This document shows, in pieces, positions 37,146 to 45,811 of a stretch of DNA of 64,000 nucleotides. The stretch lies in assembly GCA_019359515.1 (NCBI GenBank), contig JAHHHC010000009.1, positions 1 to 64,000 on the forward strand, given 5' to 3'. The stretch comes from Desmonostoc vinosum HA7617-LM4 (GTDB lineage Bacteria > Cyanobacteriota > Cyanobacteriia > Cyanobacteriales > Nostocaceae). Each line of letters opens with the position of its first letter. The stretch's first letter is position 1. A model generated the notes under the pieces. That model did not search any database. It worked only from the letters and a program-made list of their open reading frames with translations, and was not told the origin of the DNA. A program made the translations under genes and the position numbers.

Positions 37146-37565
37146 AGGAGCGTCGCGTCATTTTGAATTTTGAATTGTTAACTCCCTCATCTCCCCTGCC
37201 CCCATTCCCCAAAGGTTTGGTAGATTGTAGAAGCGAATTGCCATCTGTGGCATAGTGTCTTAGTACAGATGCGATCCAATGCATATGGGGGTTTTCCACA
37301 CCTAATGGTGCGGCTAGCTCCTCTAGTTAATAGGCGAGATTTTAACCTGCTACGTAGCACAATTGTAAAAGAGACAGTCTTAGGCAGTAAAAAGTCTGAA
37401 CATAAGCTTTCGTTAGCTTTTGTTGTCTCCTTTGAAAAAAGCGCTTGTTGCTCCAGACTTGGTGATGATTTTTGTAAAAAGTAAAAGGTACAATCAATTA
37501 TTAATATAAGTTAACTTTTGCCTTCTGCTTTCTGCTTCCTTACTTCTAACTTTTACCTTTGCTAT

Positions 37566-38699
37566 ATGGCCCGCGACTATTATGAAATTCTGGGTGTCGC
37601 TCGCGACGCCGACAAAGAGGATATCAAACAAGCCTATCGCCGCTTAGCCCGAAAGTATCACCCAGATGTGAACAAAGAACCGGGAGCGGAAGAGCGCTTT
37701 AAAGAAATTAACCGCGCTTATGAGGTACTCTCAGAGCCAGAAACTCGCACTCGTTACGATCGCTTTGGCCCAGAGGGTGTATCAGGTGCTGGTGTCGGTG
37801 GCTTCCAAGATATGGGCGATATGGGCGGCTTTGCTGATATTTTTGAAAGTATTTTTAGTGGCTTTGCTGGTGGTATGGGTGGCCCAACGCAGCAGCAAAG
37901 GCGACGTGGCGGGCCGGTTCGAGGTGATGATTTACGCCTAGACCTGAAGTTAGACTTTCGAGAAGCTGTATTTGGCGGCGAAAAAGAAATTCGGATTTCA
38001 CATTTAGAAAACTGTGAAGTCTGTAATGGTTCCGGTGCTAAGCCAGGAACGCGCCCTCGGACTTGTTCAACTTGTAGCGGATCGGGTCAAGTACGCCGTG
38101 TCACTAGAACACCCTTTGGTAGTTTCACTCAAGTTTCTACATGTCCCACCTGTAATGGTACGGGAACAGTCATTGAAGACAAATGTGAAGCCTGTGACGG
38201 TAAAGGCGCAAATCAAGTCACCAAGAAACTCAAAATTACTATTCCAGCAGGGGTAGATAATGGTACGCGCTTGCGAATCTCTCAAGAAGGGGATGCTGGT
38301 CAACGTGGTGGCCCTCCCGGAGATTTGTATGTTTACTTGTTTGTCAACGAAGATCAGGAATTCCATCGAGACGGCATCAACATTCTCTCGGAAATCAAAG
38401 TCAGCTACCTGCAAGCGATTCTAGGTTGTCGTTTAGAAGTAGATACGGTAGACGGCCCAGTGGAGCTGATAATTCCTGCCGGAACTCAACCAAATACCAT
38501 CATGAAACTGGAAAATCGCGGTGTACCACGCTTGGGAAATCCTGTAAGCAGGGGCGACCATATGCTGACAGTATTAATTGATATTCCCACAAAGGTAACT
38601 CCAGAGGAGAGGGAACTATTAGAGAAACTGGCTAAAATTAAGGGAGACCGCACTGGTAAAGGTGGTCTAGAAGGATTCTTGGGAAATCTATTTAAGTAA
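37566..38699 (+). CDS. dnaJ: chaperone DnaJ (Hsp40, type I)
   Basis: A 377-residue class I J-protein. The J domain (~3-68) has the HPD motif in KYHPDVNK. A Gly/Phe-rich linker is followed by the four zinc-finger repeats [24 protein letters not shown] and CEACDGKG, then two beta-sandwich domains. It delivers clients to DnaK and stimulates its ATPase. The frame opens at 37518, but MARDYYEIL at 37566 is the proper start. Its stop codon overlaps the tusA start by one base (TAATG), so translation is coupled. Confidence 0.97.
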   Translation: MARDYYEILGVARDADKEDIKQAYRRLARKYHPDVNKEPGAEERFKEINRAYEVLSEPETRTRYDRFGPEGVSGAGVGGFQDMGDMGGFADIFESIFSGFAGGMGGPTQQQRRRGGPVRGDDLRLDLKLDFREAVFGGEKEIRISHLENCEVCNGSGAKPGTRPRTCSTCSGSGQVRRVTRTPFGSFTQVSTCPTCNGTGTVIEDKCEACDGKGANQVTKKLKITIPAGVDNGTRLRISQEGDAGQRGGPPGDLYVYLFVNEDQEFHRDGINILSEIKVSYLQAILGCRLEVDTVDGPVELIIPAGTQPNTIMKLENRGVPRLGNPVSRGDHMLTVLIDIPTKVTPEERELLEKLAKIKGDRTGKGGLEGFLGNLFK

Positions 38700-38953
38700 T
38701 GAAGCCCTCCTCCCTTTCAACTCCTGATGCTCAACTCGACTTGCGTGGCACCCCTTGCCCGATTAATTTTGTGCGGACAAAATTGCGTTTGGAAACGATG
38801 CAACCAGGTGGCTTGCTCGAAGTCTGGCTAGACTCTGGAGAGCCAATTGAGCAAGTTCCTGATAGTCTGGCAATGGCGGGCTATTTTGTGGAACAAATTA
38901 CAGACTGCACTGATTATTTTTCTCTGTTAGTACGCCGTCCAGTTACTGGCTAA
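38699..38953 (+). CDS. TusA/SirA-like sulfur carrier
   Basis: A small 84-residue protein of the TusA family. The active cysteine lies in LDLRGTPCPINFVRTKLRLE, near residue 20, and the CPxP-like loop with a following helix is intact. TusA proteins pass persulfide sulfur to tRNA thiolation or molybdenum cofactor pathways. The conserved C-terminal region SLAMAGYFVEQI is visible. It overlaps dnaJ and rsgA by one base each, so the three genes form a tight unit. Its sulfur donor in this organism is unknown. Confidence 0.9.
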   Translation: MKPSSLSTPDAQLDLRGTPCPINFVRTKLRLETMQPGGLLEVWLDSGEPIEQVPDSLAMAGYFVEQITDCTDYFSLLVRRPVTG

Positions 38954-40056
38954 TGAGAGGGGAAAACTTGAGTGCATCTGAACAGTTAATTGGTACAGTG
39001 CTGGCCGTGCAGGCTAATTTTTACCAAGTACAGCTAGATCAACAACAACAGATGAGAGGAATCAGGGAGAAGAAGGAGCAAGAACCTTCTCAGCTTCAAT
39101 TTCTCCTGTGTACTCGGAGAACACGCCTTAAAAAAATTGGGCAACAGGTGATGGTGGGCGATCGCGTCGTCATTGAAGAACCTGATTGGGCTGGTGGTAG
39201 AGGGGCGATCGCTGATGTCTTATCGCGTCAAACTCAGCTAGATCGTCCACCCATTGCCAATGTCAACCAAATTCTGTTGGTTTTTGCCGTCGCTGATCCA
39301 CCTTTGGAACCTTATCAGCTAAGTCGGTTTTTAGTAAAGGCTGAATTTACTGGCTTAAATGTGATTTTATGCCTCAATAAAAGTGATTTAATTTCATTGC
39401 AGGTGCAGCAGCAAATTAGCGATCGCCTACGAGGTTGGGGATATCAACCGCTATTTATAAGTGTCAAGAATGGCGTAAATATCGACCAAGTAGCTAATTA
39501 TTTGAGCGATAAAATTACTGTAGTTGCTGGGCCTTCCGGTGTGGGAAAATCTAGCTTGATTAACGGGCTAATTCCCACTGCTAAACTGCGTGTAGGAGAA
39601 GTTTCGGGGAAATTAGCTCGCGGTCGCCACACTACGCGCCATGTAGAATTATTTGAGTTACCTGATGGTGGCTTGCTGGCGGACACTCCCGGCTTTAATC
39701 AACCTGATATTGACGCTACTCCAGAAGAATTAATACATTATTTCCCAGAAGCCAGAGAACGGTTAGCTGTTGCTAATTGTCGGTTTAATGATTGTTTGCA
39801 CCGAGATGAACCTGAGTGTGCTGTGCGAGGAAACTGGGAGCGATATCCACATTATTTGGAATTTTTAGATGATGCGATCGCTCATCAAACTCAGCTCCAT
39901 CAACAAGCCGATCCAGAATCTAGCATGAAGTTGAAAACTAAAGGTAAAGGGCAACAACAGTATGAACCAAAACTAGAAAGTAAAAAATATCGCCGTATTT
40001 CTCGTAAAACTCAACAGCAAGCTTTGCAGGATTTATATCAGGATAGTGAAGAATAA
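38953..40056 (+). CDS. rsgA: ribosome small-subunit GTPase RsgA
   Basis: The 367-residue circularly permuted GTPase acts in 30S subunit maturation. An N-terminal OB fold (~10-75) is followed by permuted G motifs: G4 NKSDL, G1 GPSGVGKSSLINGL and G3 DTPGF. The C-terminal zinc domain has CRFNDCLHRDEPECAV. The N-terminal region contains a Gln/Glu-rich insert with MRGIREKKEQEPSQLQ, which may come from repeat DNA. The gene starts in overlap with the tusA stop. The C-terminus is Lys/Gln-rich, with a typical RNA-binding look. Confidence 0.95.
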   Translation: MRGENLSASEQLIGTVLAVQANFYQVQLDQQQQMRGIREKKEQEPSQLQFLLCTRRTRLKKIGQQVMVGDRVVIEEPDWAGGRGAIADVLSRQTQLDRPPIANVNQILLVFAVADPPLEPYQLSRFLVKAEFTGLNVILCLNKSDLISLQVQQQISDRLRGWGYQPLFISVKNGVNIDQVANYLSDKITVVAGPSGVGKSSLINGLIPTAKLRVGEVSGKLARGRHTTRHVELFELPDGGLLADTPGFNQPDIDATPEELIHYFPEARERLAVANCRFNDCLHRDEPECAVRGNWERYPHYLEFLDDAIAHQTQLHQQADPESSMKLKTKGKGQQQYEPKLESKKYRRISRKTQQQALQDLYQDSEE

Positions 40057-40154
40057 AAAGGTTTTTCGAGTCAATAATTTGCTCAACCTAAATAAAGGGA
40101 ACAGAGAACTACAAATTTATGATTGCTCAGTCCCGCTAGCATAGAGACAAAAAA

Positions 40155-40179
40155 ATGCCTAGTCTACCGCAGTAGGCAT
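40155..40179. repeat. inverted repeat downstream of rsgA
   Basis: ATGCCTA (40155-40161) pairs with TAGGCAT (40173-40179) around an 11-base loop. No T-run follows, so it is a weak terminator candidate at best. Confidence 0.5.
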
Positions 40180-40259
40180 CGCTACGTTTCAATCTGTTGC
40201 CATTGCTTTCAAACTGAGTTCACCGAAAGTAGAATTTTTCCATCAGGCAATATAGTGCT

Positions 40260-40415
40260 GTGAATCAAATAATCTCTAACCAAGTTCGTTGGACAACCTC
40301 AGACCTAGAATTACTCGCAACTGACGAATGGAAGCGCTATGAAATTATTGATGGAAAACTGTTTTGTATAATGCAGGCGATCGCGCAAACGACAATCGAA
40401 AATTTCTATTCCTAA
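40260..40415 (+). pseudogene. Uma2-family protein, 5' remnant
   Basis: A GTG at 40260 opens 51 codons that read VNQIISNQVRWTTSDLELLA and then KRYEIIDGKLF. This is the N-terminus of Uma2-family proteins, which have a PD-(D/E)XK nuclease fold and are very numerous in cyanobacteria. The frame then leaves the family pattern at about codon 38 and stops at 40413-40415. The catalytic core is gone. The stretch from 40416 to 40759 holds no further Uma2 segment that I could see. It is a truncated remnant. Confidence 0.75.
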
Positions 40416-40759
40416 TCCTTCACGTAATTCGATCCACCGAATATATCCCTACTTGATCACAAATTTAAAACTTGTATAAATAAACACTTGTAATTACTTA
40501 TGAGCGCCCGCTCACTCACGCTAACATGGAAACAAAAAAGTGCGATCGCAATTATCTTGACAAAACGTTGACAAACAGCAGGTATTGATCTGGAGCGAGT
40601 ATTTGAGAACTGGGTTAGAGACTGGGAACTAGGAAGAATTTATCTTTGATTCCTAATACTTGAGACAAAACTACTATCACAAGGACGATAAAGTCTTAAA
40701 ATATTGTTAATTTCTGCCAACCCTCGACTTCACTTTACAAGTATCACCCCAGAATCACT

Positions 40760-42349
40760 ATGGCTATTGGCTACGTCGCGCTTGTACTTCATGCACACCT
40801 GCCCTTCGTTCGTCACCCAGAAAGTGACTATGTGCTGGAGGAAGAATGGCTCTATGAAGCCATTACCGAAACCTACATTCCTTTATTGAAAGTATTTGAA
40901 GGCTTAAAGCGAGACGGCATCGACTTTAAAATCACAATGAGCATGACACCGCCTTTAGTGTCGATGCTCCGTGATCCCTTACTGCAAGAACGCTATGACG
41001 CACATTTAGCCCAACTAGAAGAACTTATAGAAATGGAGGCTGAGCGTAATCTCCACAATGGGCATATTCTTTATCTAGCTGAACATTACGCTACTGAATT
41101 TAACGAAGCGCGTCAGATATGGGAACGCAACAAGGGTGACTTGGTGACAGCTTTTAAGCAGTTTCAAGACTCTAACAATTTAGAAATCATCACTTGCGGC
41201 GCTACTCACGGCTATCTACCGTTAATGAAAATGTATCCACAAGCAGTGTGGGCACAAATACAAGTAGCTTGCGAACACTACGAAGAAACCTTTGGACAGG
41301 CACCTAGAGGTATTTGGTTGCCAGAATGTGCTTACTATGAGGGTGTAGAGCGAATGCTGGCAGATGCCGGTTTACGCTACTTCCTCACTGATGGGCATGG
41401 CATTCTTTACGCCCGTCCTCGTCCGCGTTTTGGTACCTATGCCCCGATTTTTACTGAAACTGGTGTCGCAGCCTTTGGTCGAGATCATGAATCTTCGCAA
41501 CAAGTTTGGTCTTCTGAAGTGGGCTATCCAGGCGCTGCAGAATATCGAGAATTTTACAAAGATTTGGGTTGGGAAGCTGAATATGAATACATCAAGCCCT
41601 ATATCATGCCTAATGGCCAGCGTAAAAATACGGGTATTAAGTATCATAAAATTACAGGTCGTGGTTTAGGTTTATCTGATAAGGCACTTTACGATCCTTA
41701 TTGGGCAAGAGAAAAAGCAGCAGAACATGCTGGCAACTTTATGTATAACCGAGAGCGGCAAGTTGAGCATCTCCATGGGATCATGCAGCGTCCGCCAGTG
41801 ATTGTTTCGCCCTATGACGCAGAATTATTTGGGCATTGGTGGTATGAGGGGCCATGGTTCATCGATTACCTATTCCGTAAGTCATGGCATGACCAAGGAA
41901 CTTATGCAATGACTCACTTGGCGGATTATTTACGAGCAGAACCGACTCAGCAAGTTTGTCGTCCTTCGCAATCTAGTTGGGGTTTTAAGGGATTCCACGA
42001 ATATTGGTTGAATGAAACGAATGCGTGGATTTACCCACATTTGCACAAAGGTGCAGAGCGGATGATTGAAATATCGCACCTAGAGCCAGAGGATGAATTA
42101 CAGTGGCGAGCGCTGAATCAAGCAGCGCGAGAACTGCTACTAGCTCAATCTTCTGACTGGGCGTTTATTATGCGGACGGGAACGATGGTACCCTATGCAG
42201 TTAGAAGGACGCGATCGCACCTCATGCGCTTCAATAAGCTTTATGAGGAGTTGAAAATTGGCAAAGTAGACAGTGGTTGGCTAGAAAAAGTCGAGCTAAT
42301 GGATAATATCTTCCCTAACATCAACTACCGCGTCTATCGCCCGTTGTAA
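40760..42349 (+). CDS. GH57 1,4-alpha-glucan branching-type enzyme
   Basis: The 529-residue product belongs to glycoside hydrolase family 57, DUF1957 branch, which makes alpha-1,6 branches in glycogen. The N-terminus GYVALVLHAHLPFVRHPE is the conserved first strand. The catalytic nucleophile is Glu189 in GIWLPECAYYEGVE, and the acid/base is Asp353 in VSPYDAELFGHWW. The C-terminal helical domain has SSWGFKGFHEYWLNE. It works on storage glycogen in the cytoplasm. The ATG at 40760 fits the family start. It stands alone. Confidence 0.93.
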   Translation: MAIGYVALVLHAHLPFVRHPESDYVLEEEWLYEAITETYIPLLKVFEGLKRDGIDFKITMSMTPPLVSMLRDPLLQERYDAHLAQLEELIEMEAERNLHNGHILYLAEHYATEFNEARQIWERNKGDLVTAFKQFQDSNNLEIITCGATHGYLPLMKMYPQAVWAQIQVACEHYEETFGQAPRGIWLPECAYYEGVERMLADAGLRYFLTDGHGILYARPRPRFGTYAPIFTETGVAAFGRDHESSQQVWSSEVGYPGAAEYREFYKDLGWEAEYEYIKPYIMPNGQRKNTGIKYHKITGRGLGLSDKALYDPYWAREKAAEHAGNFMYNRERQVEHLHGIMQRPPVIVSPYDAELFGHWWYEGPWFIDYLFRKSWHDQGTYAMTHLADYLRAEPTQQVCRPSQSSWGFKGFHEYWLNETNAWIYPHLHKGAERMIEISHLEPEDELQWRALNQAARELLLAQSSDWAFIMRTGTMVPYAVRRTRSHLMRFNKLYEELKIGKVDSGWLEKVELMDNIFPNINYRVYRPL

Positions 42350-42470
42350 TGATTTGACATAAAAGTAAGGACAGTTGCATACAGCCTGATTCCAACCGGG
42401 AGCAAACTGTCCATTGCTAAATTTACCTGCAATCTGCTATATCAGTTTGAAAACACGTCCTATTCTCTAT

Positions 42471-43442
42471 TCAAGCTAAACAAGCACGAAAATCTTGTTT
42501 AAGTTGCGCTTCATCCAGATTGCGTCCGATAAAAACTAGCTCATTCTTACGGGTTTCATTTGGTTTCCAGGGGCGATCAGATCTGCCATCAAATATCATA
42601 TGCACCCCTTGAAATACAAATCTATTGTCTTCTCCAGCAATGTTTAAAATACCTTTCATTCTAAAGATATCTGGCCCTTGAGTACGCAGTAATTCAGAAA
42701 GCCAAGCGTTTAGTTTTTGTCCGTCAATCGCACCCGTTTCTAATAAAGCTACAGAAAATACACTGTCATCATGTTCGTGAGTATCTTCGCCTAAAAAATT
42801 TGGGTCAACTTCTAACGCGCGGTCTAAATCAAAAGCTTTCACGCCCAATAAGGCATCCATTTTGAGTTCAGAATTACGTGTCCGATAGATTTTTGCCATG
42901 GCATTCATCGACCGAATCCGCTTTTCTAATTCATCTAATTCTTGCGGTATTACCAAATCAGTTTTATTCAGTAAAATCACATCAGCAAAAGCAATTTGTT
43001 CTTGCGCTTCATCTGCATCCCAGTGCTGTTGAATATGCTTAGCGTCTACCACTGTCACCACAGCATCTAAAGATAGTTGACTTTGCATATCTTCATCAAC
43101 AAAGAATGTTTGAATCACTGGTGCAGGATCAGCTAAGCCAGTAGTTTCTATGACTAAATGGTCAAATTTATCACGTCGCTTCATCAAATTGCCAATGATG
43201 CGAATCAAATCACCACGCACTGTACAACAAATACAGCCGTTATTCATCTCAAATATTTCTTCATCTGCATCGATAATCAATTGGTTATCAATGCCCACTT
43301 CCCCAAATTCATTAACGATCACAGCTACTTTTTTGCCATGTTCGTAGGTGAGGATGTGATTGAGTAGAGTTGTTTTACCTGCTCCCAGATAGCCAGTTAA
43401 AACAGTAACAGGAACTGAATCTGTGATTACGTCAGACACCAT
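42471..43442 (-). CDS. COG0523 (CobW-family) metal GTPase, zinc-regulated
   Basis: A 323-residue G3E GTPase. Walker A is GYLGAGKTT (residues 17-24), and the metal-binding CxCC motif Cys70-Ile-Cys72-Cys73 lies in NNGCICCTVRGDL. The base-recognition NKTD is in VILLNKTDLV, and the C-terminal CobW_C domain has RMKGILNIAGEDNRFVFQGVHMIF. Family members insert or traffic zinc, cobalt or iron. A near-perfect Zur-type palindrome (43470-43484) lies 28 bases upstream of the start, so it is probably induced under zinc shortage. A zinc-allocation role is inferred. Confidence 0.9.
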   Translation of the reverse strand: MVSDVITDSVPVTVLTGYLGAGKTTLLNHILTYEHGKKVAVIVNEFGEVGIDNQLIIDADEEIFEMNNGCICCTVRGDLIRIIGNLMKRRDKFDHLVIETTGLADPAPVIQTFFVDEDMQSQLSLDAVVTVVDAKHIQQHWDADEAQEQIAFADVILLNKTDLVIPQELDELEKRIRSMNAMAKIYRTRNSELKMDALLGVKAFDLDRALEVDPNFLGEDTHEHDDSVFSVALLETGAIDGQKLNAWLSELLRTQGPDIFRMKGILNIAGEDNRFVFQGVHMIFDGRSDRPWKPNETRKNELVFIGRNLDEAQLKQDFRACLA

Positions 43443-43469
43443 ACTCTCATGCCTCTTTTCTCACCATAT

Positions 43470-43484
43470 GGATAATCATTATCG
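43470..43484. promoter_or_regulatory. candidate Zur box upstream of the COG0523 gene
   Basis: GGATAATCATTATCG is a 7-1-7 inverted repeat that differs only at the outermost pair from the cyanobacterial Zur consensus TGATAATNATTATCA. It lies 28 bases upstream of the COG0523 start codon, where a repressor would block transcription. Confidence 0.7.
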
Positions 43485-43659
43485 CTGATCATAAATCTTT
43501 TTATATTTTTGTGCGAACTGGCGTTTGCTTAGTGCTTAGGTCAAATAATTGCATAAAATCCAGTAAAAACAGCTATTTTTTCGATTTGTATGGTAGTTTA
43601 CGGTTTCTGTCTCCTTTAGGTTACGATTAGCTTTATTTTCTAAGTGTGTCTACAACTCA

Positions 43660-44577
43660 ATGACAAAACCTGCTGATGTTAGCACCAAAAGATTAATCAG
43701 TCTCGCGCCCGATAACTGGGTAAGATGGGTGACTCAAATCCCCGATATTGTTGCTGGAGAAATTCTCAGTGGTGAATTTCAGTGGATAAGTCGAGAAAGT
43801 GATGTTTTAATCCGTGTCAACAGTCTTGAGTATGGAGAATTTCTTGTTCTCAATGAAGTGCAACTGCGCTATCAATCGAGAATACCACGCCGGATACGTG
43901 CATATGCAGCACTTGCTGAAGAAAAATATTATTTACCAATATACCCTGTTCTGATCAACATTCTAAAAACTGGCAACAACGAAATACCCACGAGCTTTAT
44001 CTCCAATCTTGCAGGATTACGGGCAATACAAGATTATCGGGTAATTAACCTGTGGGAAGTTGATGTCAATATTGCTTTTCAACAACCGTTACCATCCTTA
44101 CTGCCGTTTGTCCCCATTCTCAAAGGTGGCGAAAATGAATCTACCATTAGAGAAGCATTACAAATTCTGCGTGCAGATGAACAACTAAACCAACTGGAAA
44201 CGGTATTAGCTTTTTTTGCTACGTTTGTTTTAGAGAGTGGGTTAGTTCAGGAAATTATGAGGTGGGATATGACTGTGTTACGTGAATCGCCTTGGTATCA
44301 AGAAATTTTACGCGAGGGAGAAGCACGCGGAGAAGCACGCGGGGAAGCACGCGGAGAAGCACGCGGGGAAGCACGCGGGGAAGCACGCGGGGAAGAACGT
44401 GGACGGCGAGAGGAATTATTTTCAGGTATTGAATTGGCATTAGAGATTAAATTTGGCAACTCCGGTTTGGAATTAATGCCTACAATCTATCAAATTGCTG
44501 ATTTACAGCAATTAAAAAGTATTCAACAAGCTATCAAAACTGTAAACACTATTGAAGAGTTCCGGCAACTTCTGTAG
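43660..44577 (+). CDS. Rpn-like PD-(D/E)XK family protein with GEAR repeat
   Basis: A 305-residue protein of the type often annotated as Rpn recombination-promoting nuclease / putative transposase in cyanobacteria. A possible catalytic set is the Asp in ESDVLIRVN and the E-x-Q in FLVLNEVQLRYQ, about 20 residues later. Residues ~222-245 are six to seven copies of the tetrapeptide GEAR, encoded by a 12-bp microsatellite, followed by a helical C-terminus. The repeat stays in frame whatever its copy number. Nuclease activity is inferred. It is not linked to other mobile genes. Confidence 0.7.
   Translation: MTKPADVSTKRLISLAPDNWVRWVTQIPDIVAGEILSGEFQWISRESDVLIRVNSLEYGEFLVLNEVQLRYQSRIPRRIRAYAALAEEKYYLPIYPVLINILKTGNNEIPTSFISNLAGLRAIQDYRVINLWEVDVNIAFQQPLPSLLPFVPILKGGENESTIREALQILRADEQLNQLETVLAFFATFVLESGLVQEIMRWDMTVLRESPWYQEILREGEARGEARGEARGEARGEARGEARGEERGRREELFSGIELALEIKFGNSGLELMPTIYQIADLQQLKSIQQAIKTVNTIEEFRQLL
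44319..44396 (+). repeat. 12-bp coding microsatellite (GAAGCACGCGGA)n
   Basis: Six to seven copies of GGAGAAGCACGC / GGGGAAGCACGC occur in tandem inside the Rpn-like gene. Each adds four residues (GEAR). Confidence 0.95.
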
Positions 44578-44618
44578 TAATTTAAGTAAGGGAACGGGGA
44601 AACTAAGCCACTCACTAT

Positions 44619-44904
44619 ACAAGTAGGGTTTTAACCGATGTGCGTGATGACATGAAAATAGCCCAAAAGGAAATCTTTGGGCCAGTGATGAGCATTATCA
44701 AATTTAAAGATATTGATGAAGCAATTCAACGGGCTAATAGTACGATGTACGGACTTGCCGCCGCAGTCTGGACAAAGGATATCACCAAAGCACATGCGAT
44801 CGCTCATAACGTGCGTGCTGGTACTATCTGGTATCGGTCGAGAACTAGGTGAATATGGCTTGCAGCAATACACCGAAGTTAAGACAGTTACTGTCAAACT
44901 GTAA
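44619..44904 (+). pseudogene. aldehyde dehydrogenase, 3' remnant with internal deletion
   Basis: The frame from 44619 reads a C-terminal aldehyde dehydrogenase segment: [20 protein letters not shown], then [26 protein letters not shown] second frame starting near 44835 continues with [21 protein letters not shown] to the stop at 44902-44904. Intact enzymes of the betaine-aldehyde type have about 18 residues between these parts. The remnant has lost both these and the whole catalytic N-terminal half. It is a dead fragment. Confidence 0.85.
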
Positions 44905-44930
44905 GAAGCTAGAGGGAAGATGAGGGGGAT

Positions 44931-44957
44931 GTGGTTCGACTCCGCTCACCAACCGGG
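44931..44957. repeat. dispersed GGTTCGACTCCGCTCACC element
   Basis: Near-identical copies occur at 5097-5123 and 49931-49957, and part of the inverse at 15870-15894. All are intergenic and next to G-rich GATGAGG repeats. Confidence 0.85.
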
Positions 44958-45022
44958 GTATGAGGAAGTAAGGGAATAACTCTTGATTCTTGACTTTTAA
45001 CCAATTCCCCATTCCCCATTCC

Positions 45023-45811
45023 CTATATAACTACTTGCTTTCTTCTGCTAACAGTTGCACCCACGATTCCAACTGCTAAGATTGCAGCGACCATACCAGG
45101 CTCTGGTACGCTTTTTTTCTTGCCCACTTTGATTTGGAAAGCGAGATTAGAATTAGATGGTCGTGTGCCCGTCCAACTCATAGATGTTTTACCAGTGATT
45201 GTAAATTTAGTGGATGACACATCCTTAATTTGTAAATAATCTATGTCTCTACCGTTAGATGTACCTGTAGAGCCTATAGAAGAGATGCTACTCACTCCTG
45301 AAGAATTCGTTATTGCTTGACCATTAAACAGCAAGTTACTCAGCGTCATAATGCTGTCTGTCGTATTGCTGTTTTTTACAGCAGCAGTACGGATAAAGAT
45401 ATCACCTATTTCACTGTTGGCTGCTACTTTTGTGGTGCTTATGAGTGTGTTACCAACGGTGAATTTAACTTCGCTTCCTGTATATGCCAGGGTAAAGTCC
45501 CATAGTGTACCACTATTACCCCAATTAAAGTTCTTTTCGTCAAGAACCGGAGCGCCTAATACAACATCACCATTAATCTTTACTTCCTTCTGTGCCATAC
45601 CTCCACTGTCACCAACCCGACCTTCAGCAACAAACAATTCTTCAAACTCTTTACGATTCACTAACGATATAAATTCAGTATCTGTAGTCCATGCTTTGGA
45701 CTCGAATGTCACCGCTTGGGCTGGGTTGATTGCTGCAAATGACCCCAGTGTTACTAAACCTAAAATTAGAAATGATTTGTGTTGATTTATAGATTTGCCT
45801 AAAGACAGCAT
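45023..45811 (-). CDS. PEP-CTERM sorted secreted protein
   Basis: A 262-residue secreted protein of unknown activity. The signal peptide runs to about residue 33 (FLILGLVTLGSFAAINPAQA). The body is beta-rich and Ser/Thr/Gly-rich. The C-terminus has a PEP-CTERM signal: the VPEPG box, the hydrophobic helix MVAAILAVGIVGA and an Arg-Arg-Lys cluster. It is recognised by an exosortase, so the protein should be processed at the cell surface. The frame opens at 45838, but the ATG at 45811 has GAGAGA about 9 bases upstream and gives a proper signal peptide. It lacks operon partners. Confidence 0.82.
   Translation of the reverse strand: MLSLGKSINQHKSFLILGLVTLGSFAAINPAQAVTFESKAWTTDTEFISLVNRKEFEELFVAEGRVGDSGGMAQKEVKINGDVVLGAPVLDEKNFNWGNSGTLWDFTLAYTGSEVKFTVGNTLISTTKVAANSEIGDIFIRTAAVKNSNTTDSIMTLSNLLFNGQAITNSSGVSSISSIGSTGTSNGRDIDYLQIKDVSSTKFTITGKTSMSWTGTRPSNSNLAFQIKVGKKKSVPEPGMVAAILAVGIVGATVSRRKQVVI

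Larger units (their letters stand above)
36858..37565. other. 708-base intergenic region between dnaK and dnaJ, rich in repeats
   Basis: No convincing gene. It contains GGGGACGCG/GGGGACACG tandem repeats (36866-36915), the perfect hairpin at 37032-37066, a dispersed repeat at 37091-37145, and a stretch (37260-37500) without recognised features. A promoter for dnaJ is likely here, because dnaK and dnaJ are far apart. Confidence 0.6.

Noticed and set aside
36944-37255. 103-residue ORF downstream of dnaK
   Set aside because: It runs through a perfect palindrome and a dispersed repeat, so it is a chance frame.
37269-37484. 71-residue ORF between dnaK and dnaJ
   Set aside because: It matches no family and lies in a repeat-bearing gap; composition gives no support for coding.
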